Shown here piece by piece: positions 13,627 to 21,803 of a DNA stretch of 31,616 nt. The stretch lies in contig CAZMXS010000055.1 of NCBI GenBank assembly GCA_964570325.1, positions 1 to 31,616 on the forward strand, read 5' to 3'. The notes under the pieces are model-generated. The model saw nothing but the letters and a program-made list of their open reading frames with translations, was not told the DNA's origin and did not search any database. The DNA is from CAZMXS01 sp964570325. GTDB taxonomy: Bacteria > Verrucomicrobiota > Kiritimatiellia > CAIQIC01 > CAZMXS01. Positions within the stretch are counted from its first letter, which is position 1. Each line of letters opens with the position of its first letter. Made by a program: the position numbers and the translations under genes.

Positions 13627-15955
13627 AAATGCCGTCCCCATCAGTGTCCGGGTTGTTGGGCGAGGTGCCTTTGTGCGCTTCATACTGGTCCGAGAGCCCG
13701 TCGCGGTCCGCATCCGCCCCAGTCAGCATGACGTCACAGGCCGCCATTTTATTCGCATAAACCGCAGTGACCCGGACCGGCGTGTTGGAAAGCACGAAAC
13801 CCGCGGTCAACGCGTTGGTCAGCAGCGTTGTTCCGGCAACCGGATTCTCTCCCAAGTTCCATAGCGCTTGCCGTGTGGCATCCGCAACGCGGTCGCCGGT
13901 GTAAAAAGCCAGGCAGCGGTAATGGGCGGTCCCGCCGCCGGGCAACAACGGCGGGCCGGTGATGGCCAGACGTTCGATGCCTTGCGGCACGGCCTCGCCG
14001 ATGGGCTCGGGAGTTGCGGCCTGCGGCGCGGGGGCGACGGTGGCCAACCCGTTGAGCGCAACGCTGAATTGGGCCGACCGCAGGTACTCGGCGGTTCCGT
14101 AATGGGCGTCCGGCGGCAGCGGCGGTTTGCGCTGGACAGCCGTGGAGATCGCATCGCAGACAAAAAAACGCGTTGTTTGCCCATTCACATTGGATGCCGG
14201 CACGACCAGTTCGGGCGGTGGCTCTCGGCGCGGGTCATAGCGGCCGCAAGACAGCCAATCGCCGTTTTGGGCCTGATAATAGAACCGGATTTCCTCCAAC
14301 GGCATGGGGAAAGCCTGCCCGTATTCCACGTCTATGCCGGTTAGATGAATGTCAGCACCGGCGCGCCGGACGGCCAGACGGTGGGTATCCACCCGGAACG
14401 GCAGCGGGGCAAGGTCATAACCGAGAAGCAGACCGAAGGCGGCACAGAATTCCAGTTCGCTGCCCGGATCAATCCAGCGGTTCGCGCCAGAACCGGCGAT
14501 CCACGGGGCGCGCAGGGAGATGCGCGGATAGCGGACATAAGGGAACAGGAATGGACTGCAATTCAGCCAACTGCCGCCGCTGACAAGAAAGGTGTCGCCA
14601 TAGCGTCCGCGGAAGCGCAGCCAGCCGAAGGAATCGTCCGGTCCCACTTCGTCCACGGCGGGCAGCACTTCGAGCGAGTAGGTTGCGTCGCCGGCGTCCA
14701 ATCCGAACCAGTAACCGGCGCCTTCGTGATAGGTTCGATCAATGCCCAGTCCAAAAGGGGTCTCCACCGCGCATGGAGAAAAGAAGGATGCGTGCGAACC
14801 GCTGGCCACGTAAACGACCGGATGGCGGGTGATCCGGGTTTCATCCATGTATTTCCGGACATTTTCCCAAGGCGTGACCGAGCCCTTGAAATGCTTGGCG
14901 TACCCGGCCAGCGCCGGCACGAGTGTCCCATCGGTCGGCACGAGCACGATACTGATGTTTTCGACTTCGCCTTCGTGGTAATTGCCCATGTCCCAGATCG
15001 GCGCGCGGCCGGCGGGGTCAATTTTTAGCAGGGCCAGGTGATTGACGTACCAAGGCAGCCAGTACTGAAGGATCAGGGCATTAGTGCAGGCCAGGCCGGG
15101 CAGATGCACATCGTCGAGCACGGCCCGGGCATAGACGGTATTGGTCAGGCCGCCCACAAAATCGCGCCAGTGGCTGAAGCGGTCATTAAACGCCTCGGCC
15201 AAGTCCAGATACGCCAGGTCTTTGTCCGCGTTGCAGGCCAAGAGGTCGCGCGCGCCGGGATTGGGCACCGCGGCAAAACCCGCGCCGTCATGGAATCGTA
15301 ACAAACTGGCATTTGTGCTGCCGCGCCCGGCTGCCAGGACATGTTCAATGTTCTTGGGCCCATGCTCGATATAGAACACTTGGGCGCGGGGATTGGGGGT
15401 CACATCGGTTTTCAGCAGCGGGGCATACATCTCCAGCAGTTCGCGGGCGGTTGTGCCGCGGATGCCCAGTTCGCGCAGGGCCGCGTCATTTACGCGCCGG
15501 CTGTCGCGCAAGAAGAAGGTGTCAATCAGGTGTTCCTGCCGCCAGCCGCCCTCTGTGCGGCGGTCCAGTGCGATGAAGACCTGGTCGAAGGCTGGTCCCG
15601 GCACACCGGCCGGGAACGGACCCAGTTCGCGCGCGCCTGGTCCGGCGGCAGCGAGGCGAAAAACATCGGATGTATAGTTGAGCCGGGTCGAGTTGAACGC
15701 GAAGTCAAACCGCACGCGGTACTCTCCCGTATCAGTCGCCTGTAGGACGGTTTCCGCGAAGGCGCGGTCGTGGCGGTCGAAATGCCAGTCGAGGCTGACA
15801 ATCCGGTTGCCGGCGGCGGGCGTGGCGCGCGCGGCCAGGCGTCCCGGCATGGCGGGCTGATCCTGGCGTTGCACAAACTTTTCGGAAGTGAGCGCGCAGC
15901 CCGCGCCCAGCAGCGGCAGGCTGGCGGCGATCAGCGAGAGCGGGATGCGCTTCAT
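13598..15955 (-). CDS. Vps62-like lipoprotein with C-terminal calcium-type repeats
   Basis: The product is 785 residues. Its lipoprotein signal is MKRIPLSLIAASLPLLGAGC (lipidated Cys20), so it is membrane-anchored outside the cytoplasm. The middle region has a pattern like the Vps62 family of fungi and plants: LQYWLPWYVNHLAL, then GNYHEGEVENISIVLV (compare HxGDWEH), then VVYVASGSHASFF (compare GSHAxY). The C-terminus has thrombospondin-3-type Asp-rich repeats, DADRDGLSDQYE and DTDGDGIYDAQD, which bind calcium in known proteins. It is the first gene of a two-gene unit with the secretin-like protein. The biochemical role of the Vps62-like domain is not established. The family assignment rests on motifs read by eye. 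Confidence 0.75.
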   Translation of the reverse strand: MKRIPLSLIAASLPLLGAGCALTSEKFVQRQDQPAMPGRLAARATPAAGNRIVSLDWHFDRHDRAFAETVLQATDTGEYRVRFDFAFNSTRLNYTSDVFRLAAAGPGARELGPFPAGVPGPAFDQVFIALDRRTEGGWRQEHLIDTFFLRDSRRVNDAALRELGIRGTTARELLEMYAPLLKTDVTPNPRAQVFYIEHGPKNIEHVLAAGRGSTNASLLRFHDGAGFAAVPNPGARDLLACNADKDLAYLDLAEAFNDRFSHWRDFVGGLTNTVYARAVLDDVHLPGLACTNALILQYWLPWYVNHLALLKIDPAGRAPIWDMGNYHEGEVENISIVLVPTDGTLVPALAGYAKHFKGSVTPWENVRKYMDETRITRHPVVYVASGSHASFFSPCAVETPFGLGIDRTYHEGAGYWFGLDAGDATYSLEVLPAVDEVGPDDSFGWLRFRGRYGDTFLVSGGSWLNCSPFLFPYVRYPRISLRAPWIAGSGANRWIDPGSELEFCAAFGLLLGYDLAPLPFRVDTHRLAVRRAGADIHLTGIDVEYGQAFPMPLEEIRFYYQAQNGDWLSCGRYDPRREPPPELVVPASNVNGQTTRFFVCDAISTAVQRKPPLPPDAHYGTAEYLRSAQFSVALNGLATVAPAPQAATPEPIGEAVPQGIERLAITGPPLLPGGGTAHYRCLAFYTGDRVADATRQALWNLGENPVAGTTLLTNALTAGFVLSNTPVRVTAVYANKMAACDVMLTGADADRDGLSDQYEAHKGTSPNNPDTDGDGIYDAQDPKPQ

Positions 15956-16061
15956 GGCGGGTTATTTAGCGCCGCCGCGACGGCGCCGCAAACAAATCCT
16001 GAACAATAAAGCGCTATACAATCCAGCGGAGAAAGCCTACGTTTCAATTGACTATTCGCAA

Positions 16062-16069
16062 GGGGGGAA
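16062..16069 (+). promoter_or_regulatory. Ribosome-binding site of the PEP-CTERM gene
   Basis: A purine run, AAGGGGGGAAAC, directly precedes ATG 16072. It favours this start over an upstream in-frame ATG at 16048. Confidence 0.6.
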
Positions 16070-16071
16070 AC

Positions 16072-16761
16072 ATGACGAGAATGCTGGTCTTTATTGTTTC
16101 GGTTATTATGGCCGCCGGCTCGGCCCAAGCCCTGCTGATTACAGAAGCCATGTCCAACAGCCAGCACACCAACACCTGGGCCAATGGCGACTGGTGGGAA
16201 TTGTACAACAACAGCGGATCGGCCGTGGATTTGTCCGGCTATTCCTGGGATGACGACAGCGCGATTGCGGGCAGCGTGGTTTTTAACGCGGGTATTTCCC
16301 TGGCTCCCGGCGAAAGCCTGATCGTTATTGAGGAAACCACTTCGCATGTCGAGACCTTCCGGGCCATCTGGGGACTGGGCGCGGGGGTGCAGATTCTGGG
16401 ACAAGAGAGTTTCACATATGTTGCCTGGCCCGGTTTGGGCGCGGCCGGCGATGTGCTCTATGTATACGATGCGGCATCCAACCAACTGGCGACCGCCGCC
16501 ACGGGCAATCAATCCGCCCCCAACGGCGGCAGAACCTTTACCTTTGACACGGACGGCAATTCGCTCGGCCGCAGCGCGAACGGAGTTTATGGCGCGTGGG
16601 CCACATCGGAAACCCCCACGTTTGATATTGGCTCGCCAGGCTTTGTCTACACCGTGCCCGAGCCCGCCACCGTCAGCCTGCTGGGATTCGCCGGATTAGG
16701 CGGCCTGATGGCGTACTTGCGCCGGCGCCTGCTCCAAAAGCGGGCAGTCCGGATTGTTTAG
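16072..16761 (+). CDS. PEP-CTERM protein with lamin-tail-type domain
   Basis: The product is 229 residues with a signal peptide (MTRMLVFIVSVIMAAGSAQA). A lamin-tail (LTD)-like domain spans about residues 21-115: LLITEAMSN, GDWWELYNNSGSAVDLSGYSW and SLAPGESLIVIEE are the usual motifs. The C-terminus carries a PEP-CTERM sorting signal: VPEPATVSLLGF (PEP at 196-198), a hydrophobic helix, and an arginine cluster (RRR). Such proteins are processed by an exosortase during export, often in species making exopolysaccharide. No exosortase gene is in the window. The nearby ABC exporter genes would fit a polysaccharide context but run on the other strand. Confidence 0.9.
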   Translation: MTRMLVFIVSVIMAAGSAQALLITEAMSNSQHTNTWANGDWWELYNNSGSAVDLSGYSWDDDSAIAGSVVFNAGISLAPGESLIVIEETTSHVETFRAIWGLGAGVQILGQESFTYVAWPGLGAAGDVLYVYDAASNQLATAATGNQSAPNGGRTFTFDTDGNSLGRSANGVYGAWATSETPTFDIGSPGFVYTVPEPATVSLLGFAGLGGLMAYLRRRLLQKRAVRIV

Positions 16762-16811
16762 CTGATCTCCCGTAGCACGAGGCTTGCCTCCGGCGCGTTC
16801 CCAACGCGGTT

Positions 16812-17519
16812 TCAGCGAACCGCCTCGTCCGTTATCACCGCGCCATGCGCCAGCCGGATGACCCGCGTGCAGTATTCCGCGATGACCGCGGGATCGTGGC
16901 TGACCAGCAGGAGCGTCGTGCCGCCAGCCAGCAGCCGGCTGATCCGAGCGTGGCACTTCTCGGCGAACTCCTTGTCGCCGACCGCCATCACCTCGTCCAC
17001 CAGCAGGATTTCCGGCGCGATCGCGGTTGCGATGCCGAACCCCAGGCGCATCTGCATCCCCGAAGAATATTGGTACACCGGCGAATCAATAAACTCGCCG
17101 ATGTCGGCGAAATCAACGATATCATCCATCAACGCCTGCATCTCGCGCCGGGTCTTGCCCTGCAGGATTCCGTTGAGGAAGATGTTCTCGCGCCCGGAGA
17201 GTTCCGGGCAGAACCCGGCCTCCAGGGATAGCATCATGCCAATCCGGCCGCGCACCTGGACCTGGCCCTCGTAGCGTTTAAGCACCCCGCCGATGATGCT
17301 GAGCAGGGTGGTCTTGCCGCTGCCGTTGTGGCCGGTGATCCCGAGCCGCTCGCCGGGCGCCACGCTCAAAGAGACGTCATTCAGCGCGGTGAAGGTCTGC
17401 GCGTGCGCGTGGTCGCGCAGGTACTGCGCGAACTGCAGCGCCATGTTCCGCAGCCCATAGCGCCGGCGATGAATTACGAACCGCTTGGTCAGGTGGCGGA
17501 TTTCAATGGCCGGTTGCAT
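16812..17519 (-). CDS. Polysaccharide ABC exporter, ATP-binding subunit (Wzt-like)
   Basis: The product is 235 residues from ATG 17519; a GTG two codons upstream (17525) is possible. GAGG lies about 10 nt before the ATG and 4 nt before the GTG. In the 237-residue numbering, Walker A is GHNGSGKTT (65-73), the ABC signature is YSSGMQMRL (153-161), Walker B is ILLVDE (173-178) and the H-loop is SH (209-210). It energises export of O-antigen, teichoic-acid or capsule-type polymers. It lacks the C-terminal carbohydrate-recognition domain of long Wzt proteins, resembling short forms such as KpsT or TagH-type ATPases. The permease gene ends about a dozen bases upstream, so the two are co-transcribed. 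Confidence 0.93.
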   Translation of the reverse strand: MQPAIEIRHLTKRFVIHRRRYGLRNMALQFAQYLRDHAHAQTFTALNDVSLSVAPGERLGITGHNGSGKTTLLSIIGGVLKRYEGQVQVRGRIGMMLSLEAGFCPELSGRENIFLNGILQGKTRREMQALMDDIVDFADIGEFIDSPVYQYSSGMQMRLGFGIATAIAPEILLVDEVMAVGDKEFAEKCHARISRLLAGGTTLLLVSHDPAVIAEYCTRVIRLAHGAVITDEAVR

Positions 17520-17531
17520 GCGCACGGTTCC

Positions 17532-18374
17532 TCACATCATCTCCGCCAGGCGCGGCTCGCATTTGCGGTAAATCGCCCAGCCCGCCGCAAATGCGCCGCC
17601 GCCCGCCACCAGCGCCAGCGCCAGCGGGACCGGGTCGAGCCGGGGGGTGTAAAAGATATTGCGCCACACCTCCAATACGGGGGTCATCGGATTGCAGCGG
17701 TAGAGCGCTAGGTACCGGGCCGGCACCGCTTCCATCGGAATGAACACCGGCGAGAGCATCATCCATGACTGGAAAAACAGGTTCGCGATCCGTTCCGTGT
17801 CGCGGAAATACGTGTTCACCGAGGCGTATGTCAGCGCCAGGCCGGAGGCGAACAGGCCCAGGGCCAGCAGCAGCAACGGCAGATTGACCAGAGCGGACCA
17901 CGCGGGGACCACGCCGGAACAGTACATGAGCGGCGCCAGGATCAGCAGGGTCATCAACAGATGGATGCTCTCGGTGCATAACGTGCCGAAGATCAGCAGG
18001 CTGCGCGGGAAGGCGGTCTTCTTCAGCAGACCGGCATTCTGCAGGAAGACATTGCCGCTCATCAGGACCACGTTGGAGAAGAACTGCCAGAGGAATGTGC
18101 CGCTGAGCAAGTACAGCAGATAATGGTCGGTCGTGAATCGCAAGACGACCTTGAACACGAAGTAGTAGATCAGGCTCTGACAACAGGGGGTCAGCACGGA
18201 CCAGGCAAAACCCAGGGCGGTCGAGTTGTACTTGAGCTTGATATCCTTGCCGACGAGGACCGCGATCCGGTCGCGCAACAGAATGTAGGGGCGAAAACGC
18301 GGATTCATCAGACGCAAGCTATCAATCTCCGCTTGCATGGCAAGCGGATTCTCGAATGGCGGCAGTGGACTCAC
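17532..18374 (-). CDS. Polysaccharide ABC exporter, permease subunit (Wzm-like)
   Basis: This 280-residue ABC-2-type membrane protein has about six hydrophobic helices. The N-terminal amphipathic part, DRIAVLVGKDIKLKYNSTALGFAWSVL, is typical of Wzm/TagG-type permeases (compare RDIKxRYxxSxLGxxW). Later landmarks are FFSNVVLMSGNVFLQNAGLLKK and NPMTPVLEVWRNI, also characteristic. It forms the inner-membrane channel with the ATPase encoded directly downstream. The GTG start at 18374 has no clear ribosome-binding site; ATG 18338 is a reasonable alternative. No glycosyltransferase cluster is adjacent, so the exported polymer is unknown. Confidence 0.92.
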   Translation of the reverse strand: MSPLPPFENPLAMQAEIDSLRLMNPRFRPYILLRDRIAVLVGKDIKLKYNSTALGFAWSVLTPCCQSLIYYFVFKVVLRFTTDHYLLYLLSGTFLWQFFSNVVLMSGNVFLQNAGLLKKTAFPRSLLIFGTLCTESIHLLMTLLILAPLMYCSGVVPAWSALVNLPLLLLALGLFASGLALTYASVNTYFRDTERIANLFFQSWMMLSPVFIPMEAVPARYLALYRCNPMTPVLEVWRNIFYTPRLDPVPLALALVAGGGAFAAGWAIYRKCEPRLAEMM

Positions 18375-18585
18375 GAGCGGGCGCGAGTGGAGTATTCCAT
18401 CACCCGCGCGCGACCGGAGCCGTATGCCAGGGAGTCAGTCCCCCGGCGCCCAGCGGACTTGGGCGCCATGCCGGGGTGAACAAGTCCCGGATTGCCGGAT
18501 TGGCTCCTTGAAATAGACTACTCATCGAATAATCGGTATCCTTCATCCTGATCTCATCCCGACCAGCGAGATGGGCGGTTAAGAC

Positions 18586-19551
18586 GTGGAAAATATGAAC
18601 CAAGCACACGCCCCTGATGGAGCAACGCCCGACGGCCAAATGGCGGAACCATGTCCCGCGATCCCGATGGCCCGGCAACTGGCGGACCCGGTGATGGAAG
18701 TGGCGCGCGGGCATTATGAATCGGCCAACAAGCTGTTCCAGATCACCGCCGCCGAAACCACCGACCCCGCGTGGCGGGAGCTAGCCGAGGCCCTGGGGCT
18801 GATGTGTGTGAAGATCGAGGGCCGGGAATACCAACGGGCTTTGATGATTGATGAGTTGAACGGCCAGAAGAAGGCCCTGGAAGCCGAGATGGCCTTGCGC
18901 GCGGAAGGCGGGCTCCTGTTCGCGGTGATCATCGCGGTTCTTTGCGTGTACTTCGCGATTCTCTATGGACTGGCCGTGGCGGGAAAAATCACGGACAACA
19001 CCAAATCTTTCATGATGCTGGGGCTGGTGGTGACGATTTTCGCATTTTCATTCTTTTATATGAAGCGGCATCGCCGACCGCTGCGGGAATGGGGCTTTAC
19101 CTTGAAGGAATGGGCCCTGGCCCTGCGTTTGGCGACTCTGACCGGGATCCCCCTGGCGGCAGCGGGGATCCTGTTGAAGTGGGTTCTGACGCGACAGCCT
19201 GGATCCGCGCACTACGGAGCGCCCTTATTCGAACCGGTGGATCTGGTAGGGTTGATCTATTACATCCCGATTGCGGCCATCCAGGAGATCACCACCCGGG
19301 GGATTCTGCAGACGTCTATTCAGCGCATCGTGCCGGGGCGGCATGCTTTCGCTATGGCGATTTTCTTGACGGCCCTGATTTTCGCGATCACTCACGTATA
19401 TTATTCAACTTTTACGATGCTGGTTACCCTGGTTGCGAGCTTGTACTTCGGCTGGCTCTTCCACCGGCACCGCACGCTGGTGGGGGTGGCCGCGGCCCAT
19501 TACCTGCTGGGCTACCTGTATGTTTTTCTCCTGCGACTTATTGCCTGGTGA
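18586..19551 (+). CDS. CPBP-type intramembrane protease homolog, degenerate active site
   Basis: The product is 321 residues from GTG 18586; ATG 18595 is an alternative. A soluble N-terminal part of about 105 residues of unknown nature precedes several membrane helices. Three CPBP (Abi, Rce1-like) motifs can be placed. IQEITTRGIL (Q233, E234, R238) aligns with EExxxR but has Gln for the first Glu. IFAITH gives F266xxxH270. AAHYLLG (H305, G309) aligns with HxxxN but has Gly for Asn. Active family members are membrane-embedded glutamate-dependent proteases. The substitutions suggest altered or lost catalysis. It is monocistronic, between the divergent exporter operon and the convergent trmB. 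Confidence 0.75.
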   Translation: MENMNQAHAPDGATPDGQMAEPCPAIPMARQLADPVMEVARGHYESANKLFQITAAETTDPAWRELAEALGLMCVKIEGREYQRALMIDELNGQKKALEAEMALRAEGGLLFAVIIAVLCVYFAILYGLAVAGKITDNTKSFMMLGLVVTIFAFSFFYMKRHRRPLREWGFTLKEWALALRLATLTGIPLAAAGILLKWVLTRQPGSAHYGAPLFEPVDLVGLIYYIPIAAIQEITTRGILQTSIQRIVPGRHAFAMAIFLTALIFAITHVYYSTFTMLVTLVASLYFGWLFHRHRTLVGVAAAHYLLGYLYVFLLRLIAW

Positions 19552-19710
19552 GCCGCTGCGCCATGAACGGGGCGCCCGACGCTGAAAACATCGGCTCAAC
19601 TGGTCGGGCAACGCATCTCCGCGGGGCCGTCCGACCAACTGAACCAGGAGCAGGTTGGCGTCCTGGAATGGCGGGCGCGGGGCTCGGCCGGGAAAACAGA
19701 CAACGGCTGC

Positions 19711-20298
19711 CTATCTTTTGACCACCGATAAGCGGCCGATTTCGGTTTTGCCCGCATAATACAGCTCAAAATCCGTGCGCTCCTCGCCGGTGGGTTCAAA
19801 GGCGGGAATCTCGGCGAACCGGCCGTCCTGCCGGAACAACTCCCGGACCTCGTCGAAATACGGTCCGTGGTCGGTCGCGAAATGCAATTGGCCGGCCGGC
19901 TGCAGGGAACGGTGGATGGCGTCCATGAATCGCGGGTTGAACAGCCGGTGCTCGTGATGGCGTTTCTTCGGCCAGGGGTCCGGGAAGAAGATATAATAAG
20001 TCTGCACGCATTCCGGCGGAACCAGGTAGGCAACCGCATAATAAGCCTCCATCCGGAAGAGACGAATGTTATTCAGCCGTGCGCGCCGGGCCTTGTTGTC
20101 CACCTTGCGGATGCGGCGCAGCATCCGGTCAATCCCCAGAAAATTGATCTCCGGATGCGCCCGGGCGCGGGCGAGCAAAAAGCGGCCTTTACCGCAGCCG
20201 ACATCTATTTCCAATGGCTGAGGTTGCGCGAAATATATATGCCACGGGATCGGATTGATCCAATTCTCGGGTATAACTCGCAAGCTGGCGGAAAGCAT
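19711..20298 (-). CDS. trmB: tRNA (guanine-N7-)-methyltransferase
   Basis: This 195-residue cytosolic enzyme transfers a methyl group from S-adenosylmethionine to N7 of G46 in the tRNA variable loop. The SAM-binding motif is EIDVGCGKGRFLL (30-42). The family hallmark is FPDPWPKKRHHEHRLF (105-120). The downstream segment HFATDHGPYF contains the conserved Thr-Asp pair. Its length fits compact TrmB proteins. It is divergent from lpxK, with a 341-bp gap between the two starts. Confidence 0.95.
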   Translation of the reverse strand: MLSASLRVIPENWINPIPWHIYFAQPQPLEIDVGCGKGRFLLARARAHPEINFLGIDRMLRRIRKVDNKARRARLNNIRLFRMEAYYAVAYLVPPECVQTYYIFFPDPWPKKRHHEHRLFNPRFMDAIHRSLQPAGQLHFATDHGPYFDEVRELFRQDGRFAEIPAFEPTGEERTDFELYYAGKTEIGRLSVVKR

Positions 20299-20639
20299 GG
20301 TTCAGGTTCCCAAACTGGCGCATCTTTGACTTTATTCATTCCTCCTGTCGAGTCGTAACGCCTGAGGCCGGGCCGCGATTATGTTCGCATCACGCTCGCG
20401 GTTCACCGGCAACCCGATCTTGAAAACACAAGCCCCAATAGTGATGCCGAAGCGTCTCCATGGCGCCCGCCGACAACCCGAATCAGAAGTCTGGCGCAGA
20501 CATGAACGGCTATTCCCCGGTTGAGCGGGATACCGGACAGCTTGACGGTTTCACCCAAGGAATGGCAGCATAGGCTCATCATTGATCACCCATTACTGGC
20601 GGGAGACGCATCAATTCCCTAATTTAACTGGAATCCAAT
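20299..20639. other. Intergenic region between divergent trmB and lpxK
   Basis: This 341-bp stretch has no convincing gene. It must hold the promoters for trmB (leftward) and lpxK (rightward). I could not assign a good -35/-10 pair, riboswitch or structured RNA. Confidence 0.5.
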
Positions 20640-21803
20640 ATGGCGGACAGGCGGCTGGAAAGACTGGAAACCTATATCCTGACGGTGATCGAAGATCGCC
20701 GCCGGGGCCGTTCGGCCACGCTCCTGCGCTGGTTGCTGACGCAACTATCCCTGTTGTTCGCGACGGTGATCCAAATCCGGTTGTGGCTGTATTCGCGCGG
20801 CATCCTCCGCCATCACACGCTGGGGTGCCAGGTCATCAGCGTCGGCAATCTGACCGTCGGCGGCACCGGCAAGACCCCGATCGTCGAGACCTTCGCCCGC
20901 GCGCTTCAGCGCAACGGCCGCAAGGTTGCCATCCTCAGCCGCGGCTACAAGAAATACGAGCCACCGTTCTGGGAAAAACTGCTCCATCGCCTGACCTTTC
21001 GCGAGCTGCATTCCCCGCCCCGCGTCGTGTCCGACGGCCAGCGCCTGTTGCTCGACTCCGAGATGAGCGGCGATGAACCCTTTATGTTGGCTTCGAACCT
21101 GCCTCAGGTCGCGGTGGTGGTGGATAAGGATCGCGTCAAGGCCGGCCGCTATGCCACCGGCAAGCTCGGGTGCGACACGTTGATCCTCGACGACGGCTTC
21201 CAATACCTGCGCCTGCGCCACCGGATTGACATCGTGTTGGTGGACCGGACCAACCCGTTCGGCAACCGCCGCGTCCTGCCGCGCGGCATCCTGCGCGAGC
21301 CGGTGCGTAATATCCGCCGCGCCACTTTCATCTTCATCACCAAGTGCAACGGCTCCGGGTCCGAAGAGCTGAAGAAGCAGCTCCGCCAACTGAATCCCAC
21401 GGCCGAAATCGCCGAGTGCCGGCATTGCGCCCGCTACCTCCAGGATCTCTACACCGGCGAACAGAAACCGCTCGCCATGCTCAAGGGCCTGGACATTGCC
21501 GCCATCTCCGGCATCGCCTCTCCGCGGGGCTTTGAGGAAGAGTTGATTCGCCTCGGCGGGCGCCTGCTGTACCACAAGCGGTATGCCGACCACCATCGCT
21601 ACAATCAGCAGGAGATCATTGACATGATCAACAAGTCTTTGGCCCGCGGGGCCCGCGCCATCATTACCACTGAGAAAGATGCCGTGCGCTTCCCGCGGAT
21701 TGACCGCCGGGACTTGCCAATTTATTTTCTGCGTGTTGAAATCGAACTATTGAGCGGCGTCGAAGATTTCTACGCCTGCATCAAGCGGATCTGCTTCAAA
21801 TGA
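20640..21803 (+). CDS. lpxK: Tetraacyldisaccharide 4'-kinase (lipid A kinase)
   Basis: The product is 387 residues, somewhat longer than typical LpxK (about 320-350). It phosphorylates the 4' position of the tetraacyldisaccharide lipid A precursor at the inner membrane. An N-terminal membrane-associated helix (about 28-45) precedes VISVGNLTVGGTGKTPIVE, whose Walker A GGTGKT is at 74-79. The family motif DDGFQ is at 184-188. An internal stretch after SRGYKKYE (about 103-130) is longer than in Proteobacteria. It shows that the organism makes lipid A and is therefore an LPS-bearing diderm. Its stop overlaps the next start (ATGA, 21800-21803). Confidence 0.96.
   Translation: MADRRLERLETYILTVIEDRRRGRSATLLRWLLTQLSLLFATVIQIRLWLYSRGILRHHTLGCQVISVGNLTVGGTGKTPIVETFARALQRNGRKVAILSRGYKKYEPPFWEKLLHRLTFRELHSPPRVVSDGQRLLLDSEMSGDEPFMLASNLPQVAVVVDKDRVKAGRYATGKLGCDTLILDDGFQYLRLRHRIDIVLVDRTNPFGNRRVLPRGILREPVRNIRRATFIFITKCNGSGSEELKKQLRQLNPTAEIAECRHCARYLQDLYTGEQKPLAMLKGLDIAAISGIASPRGFEEELIRLGGRLLYHKRYADHHRYNQQEIIDMINKSLARGARAIITTEKDAVRFPRIDRRDLPIYFLRVEIELLSGVEDFYACIKRICFK

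Noticed and set aside
16041..16072. TTGACT at 16048 as a -35 box for the PEP-CTERM gene
   Set aside because: It lies only about 25 bp from the start codon, leaving no room for a -10 box and transcript leader.
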